A stretch of DNA of 64,000 nt from contig RYVZ01000004.1 in assembly GCA_003979345.1 (NCBI GenBank), positions 1 through 64,000 of the forward strand, given 5' to 3'. This DNA comes from Lachnospiraceae bacterium (lineage in GTDB: Bacteria; Bacillota; Clostridia; Lachnospirales; Lachnospiraceae). The position numbers and the translations under genes were made by a program. Under the pieces are notes generated by a model that saw only the letters and a program-made list of their open reading frames with translations, searched no databases and was not told where the DNA came from. The first letter of the stretch is position 1. Each line of letters begins with the position of its first letter. This document shows positions 63,033-64,000 of the stretch, one piece after another.

Positions 63033-63057
63033 GTATACACTAAATTATTTCAAACTC

Positions 63058-63085
63058 TTGACATGATTCTGAAAATTGTTATAAT
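63058..63085 (+). promoter_or_regulatory. Consensus promoter of the SH3-domain protein gene
   Basis: Perfect TTGACA, 16-base spacer and perfect TATAAT. The predicted start near 63092 lies at the beginning of the 9-bp repeat array. Confidence 0.8.
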
Positions 63086-63089
63086 AGCA

Positions 63090-63156
63090 TGTAACATATG
63101 AAACAATTTTGTAACATTTAATAATTGCGTAACATTTGTAACAATTTTGCAACAAG
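63090..63156 (+). repeat. Array of 9-bp TGTAACAWT-type repeats in the 5' leader
   Basis: Direct copies TGTAACATA, TGAAACAAT, (TT), TGTAACATT, a 9-base gap, CGTAACATT, TGTAACAAT, (TT), TGCAACAAG. Six copies with 9-base phasing, two of the pairs separated by TT. They lie between the predicted transcription start and the ribosome site. Confidence 0.8.
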
Positions 63157-63166
63157 CGGGGTCGGT

Positions 63167-64000
63167 ATGAAAAACAAAAATATACATAAAAGCGGAAATC
63201 AAAGACTGATGGGTAAGAGAATTTATCCGTGTGTACTTGCATTTTTGGTGATGTTCACATCAAGCGGGATCAATCTTTCCGCTGCGAATTTTGAGGCGGC
63301 TGCCGTTATGGGGGTCGACAACGTTGTTGAGAATATTCTTCAGGAAGAAGAGATCGATGAGGCGGATCCGGATGAGTATATTGTAGGAGCCGGCGTCGAG
63401 TTGATCATTGGCAGTATTGACAGTATGACGAAACAAGATTTTGAAGATATGATGGAAAATCTTGCAATCGTTGGGGAAGAAGAGCCGAAGGAAAATTGGG
63501 GATATGAAAATCTGGGTATTGCGGATGTGTCCGAAAATCTGAATATCCGGAGTGCTGCCGGTACGGATGCGGAGAAGGTCGGGGAATTGCCGGCAGGCGC
63601 AGGCTGTGAAGTTTTGGGTATGGCGGACGGATGGGCGCATATCCGGTCTGGTAAGGTTGAAGGATATGTCAGCATGGAGTATCTGGCGACTGGCGGGCAT
63701 GCAGAAGAGCTGGCGGCACAAAATCAGACGTTGACTGCAACTGTGCTTGCGCAGGCATTAAAAGTCAGAAAGCAGCCCGATACCGAACATGGCACATGGG
63801 GGCTTGCTGCCAACGGCAGGGAATTGGAGGTCGTTGAAGTATTGGATAACGGCTGGGTATCGGTCGTATATGGTGACGGTACGGACGCCGCATATGTGAG
63901 CGGCGAATATGTCGATGTTGCTTACAGGCTGGATACGGCGCTGACGATGACGGAGGTCCGTTATGGCAAGGGCGTGACCGATGCGGGAATTGACCTTGCA
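63167..64000 (+). CDS. Secreted SH3-domain protein, probable cell-wall hydrolase (partial, runs off the window)
   Basis: 278 codons are visible and the frame is open to the window edge. The N terminus (MKNKNIHKSGNQRLMGKR, then a hydrophobic stretch VCLAF-like and SAANF) is a signal peptide with probable cleavage near residue 41. An acidic stretch follows, and two bacterial SH3-like repeats begin near 108 (ENLNIRSAAGTDAEKVGELP) and 188 (ALKVRKQPDTEHGTW). Such N termini usually precede an NlpC/P60 or other peptidoglycan hydrolase domain, which would lie beyond the window. A strong promoter and an unusual repeat array control it. Confidence 0.8.
   Translation, partial: MKNKNIHKSGNQRLMGKRIYPCVLAFLVMFTSSGINLSAANFEAAAVMGVDNVVENILQEEEIDEADPDEYIVGAGVELIIGSIDSMTKQDFEDMMENLAIVGEEEPKENWGYENLGIADVSENLNIRSAAGTDAEKVGELPAGAGCEVLGMADGWAHIRSGKVEGYVSMEYLATGGHAEELAAQNQTLTATVLAQALKVRKQPDTEHGTWGLAANGRELEVVEVLDNGWVSVVYGDGTDAAYVSGEYVDVAYRLDTALTMTEVRYGKGVTDAGIDLA

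Noticed and set aside
63090..63156. Canonical WalR box
   Set aside because: Half-sites are TGTWAH-like, but the spacing is 9 bases in place of the 11 (N5) of known boxes; kept only as a hypothesis.

Overview
The window looks like chromosomal DNA of a spore-forming, anaerobic Firmicute, most likely a Lachnospiraceae-type Clostridium relative. The reasons are medium G+C with A-rich ribosome binding sites, a sporulation gene pair (DUF2953 and YtfJ/GerW), Firmicute gene order (rpmB, Asp23/Gls24, YloV, recG), a methionine synthase without the reactivation domain, HD-GYP proteins, and several proteins that I recall only from this family. I found no rRNA, tRNA, CRISPR array, transposase or phage gene. 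This is a housekeeping and biosynthetic region with one accessory-looking stretch at its right end.

Left third (1-31 kb): tgt-yajC is followed by leuB-ilvD-ilvB and an L,D-transpeptidase. Next come serC-serA, a two-gene ABC exporter, an HD-GYP regulator on the minus strand with a small partner gene, a DUF1015 gene, a branching-enzyme-like protein whose active site has decayed, mscS and a B12-dependent methionine synthase. A second branched-chain block follows: a second acetolactate synthase large subunit, two tandem small subunits, ilvC, leuC and leuD. Together the two blocks encode nearly all of the valine/isoleucine/leucine pathway, although leuA, ilvA and the transaminase are not here. The block ends with a NusG-II protein and a Gx-type membrane protein.

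Middle (30-49 kb): ruvAB, zapA, a U32 peptidase-family protein, a single-chain SEDS glycosyltransferase/penicillin-binding protein fusion, a Nudix hydrolase, and an HD-GYP protein whose signature His is Tyr. Then come the sporulation pair, a small membrane protein, a J-domain-like protein with HTD instead of HPD, rpmB, Gls24, YloV, recG, a DUF1189 protein and an RlmD/RlmCD-type rRNA methyltransferase. A decayed 4Fe-4S membrane protein gene lies next, beneath a perfect 17-bp-arm palindrome.

Right end (49.6-64 kb): a membrane-anchored metallophosphoesterase, an ECF sigma/anti-sigma pair and a large hybrid histidine kinase come first. They are followed by six consecutive genes of mostly unknown function (58.1-63.0 kb). 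This cluster is led by a multi-stem RNA leader with an intrinsic terminator. It contains a FliD-C-like protein, a LytTR response regulator that has lost its phosphorylatable Asp, and two proteins that appear to be paralogues. It is the best candidate here for an undescribed system. The window closes inside a secreted SH3-domain cell-wall protein whose 5' leader carries an array of 9-bp TGTAACAWT-type repeats.
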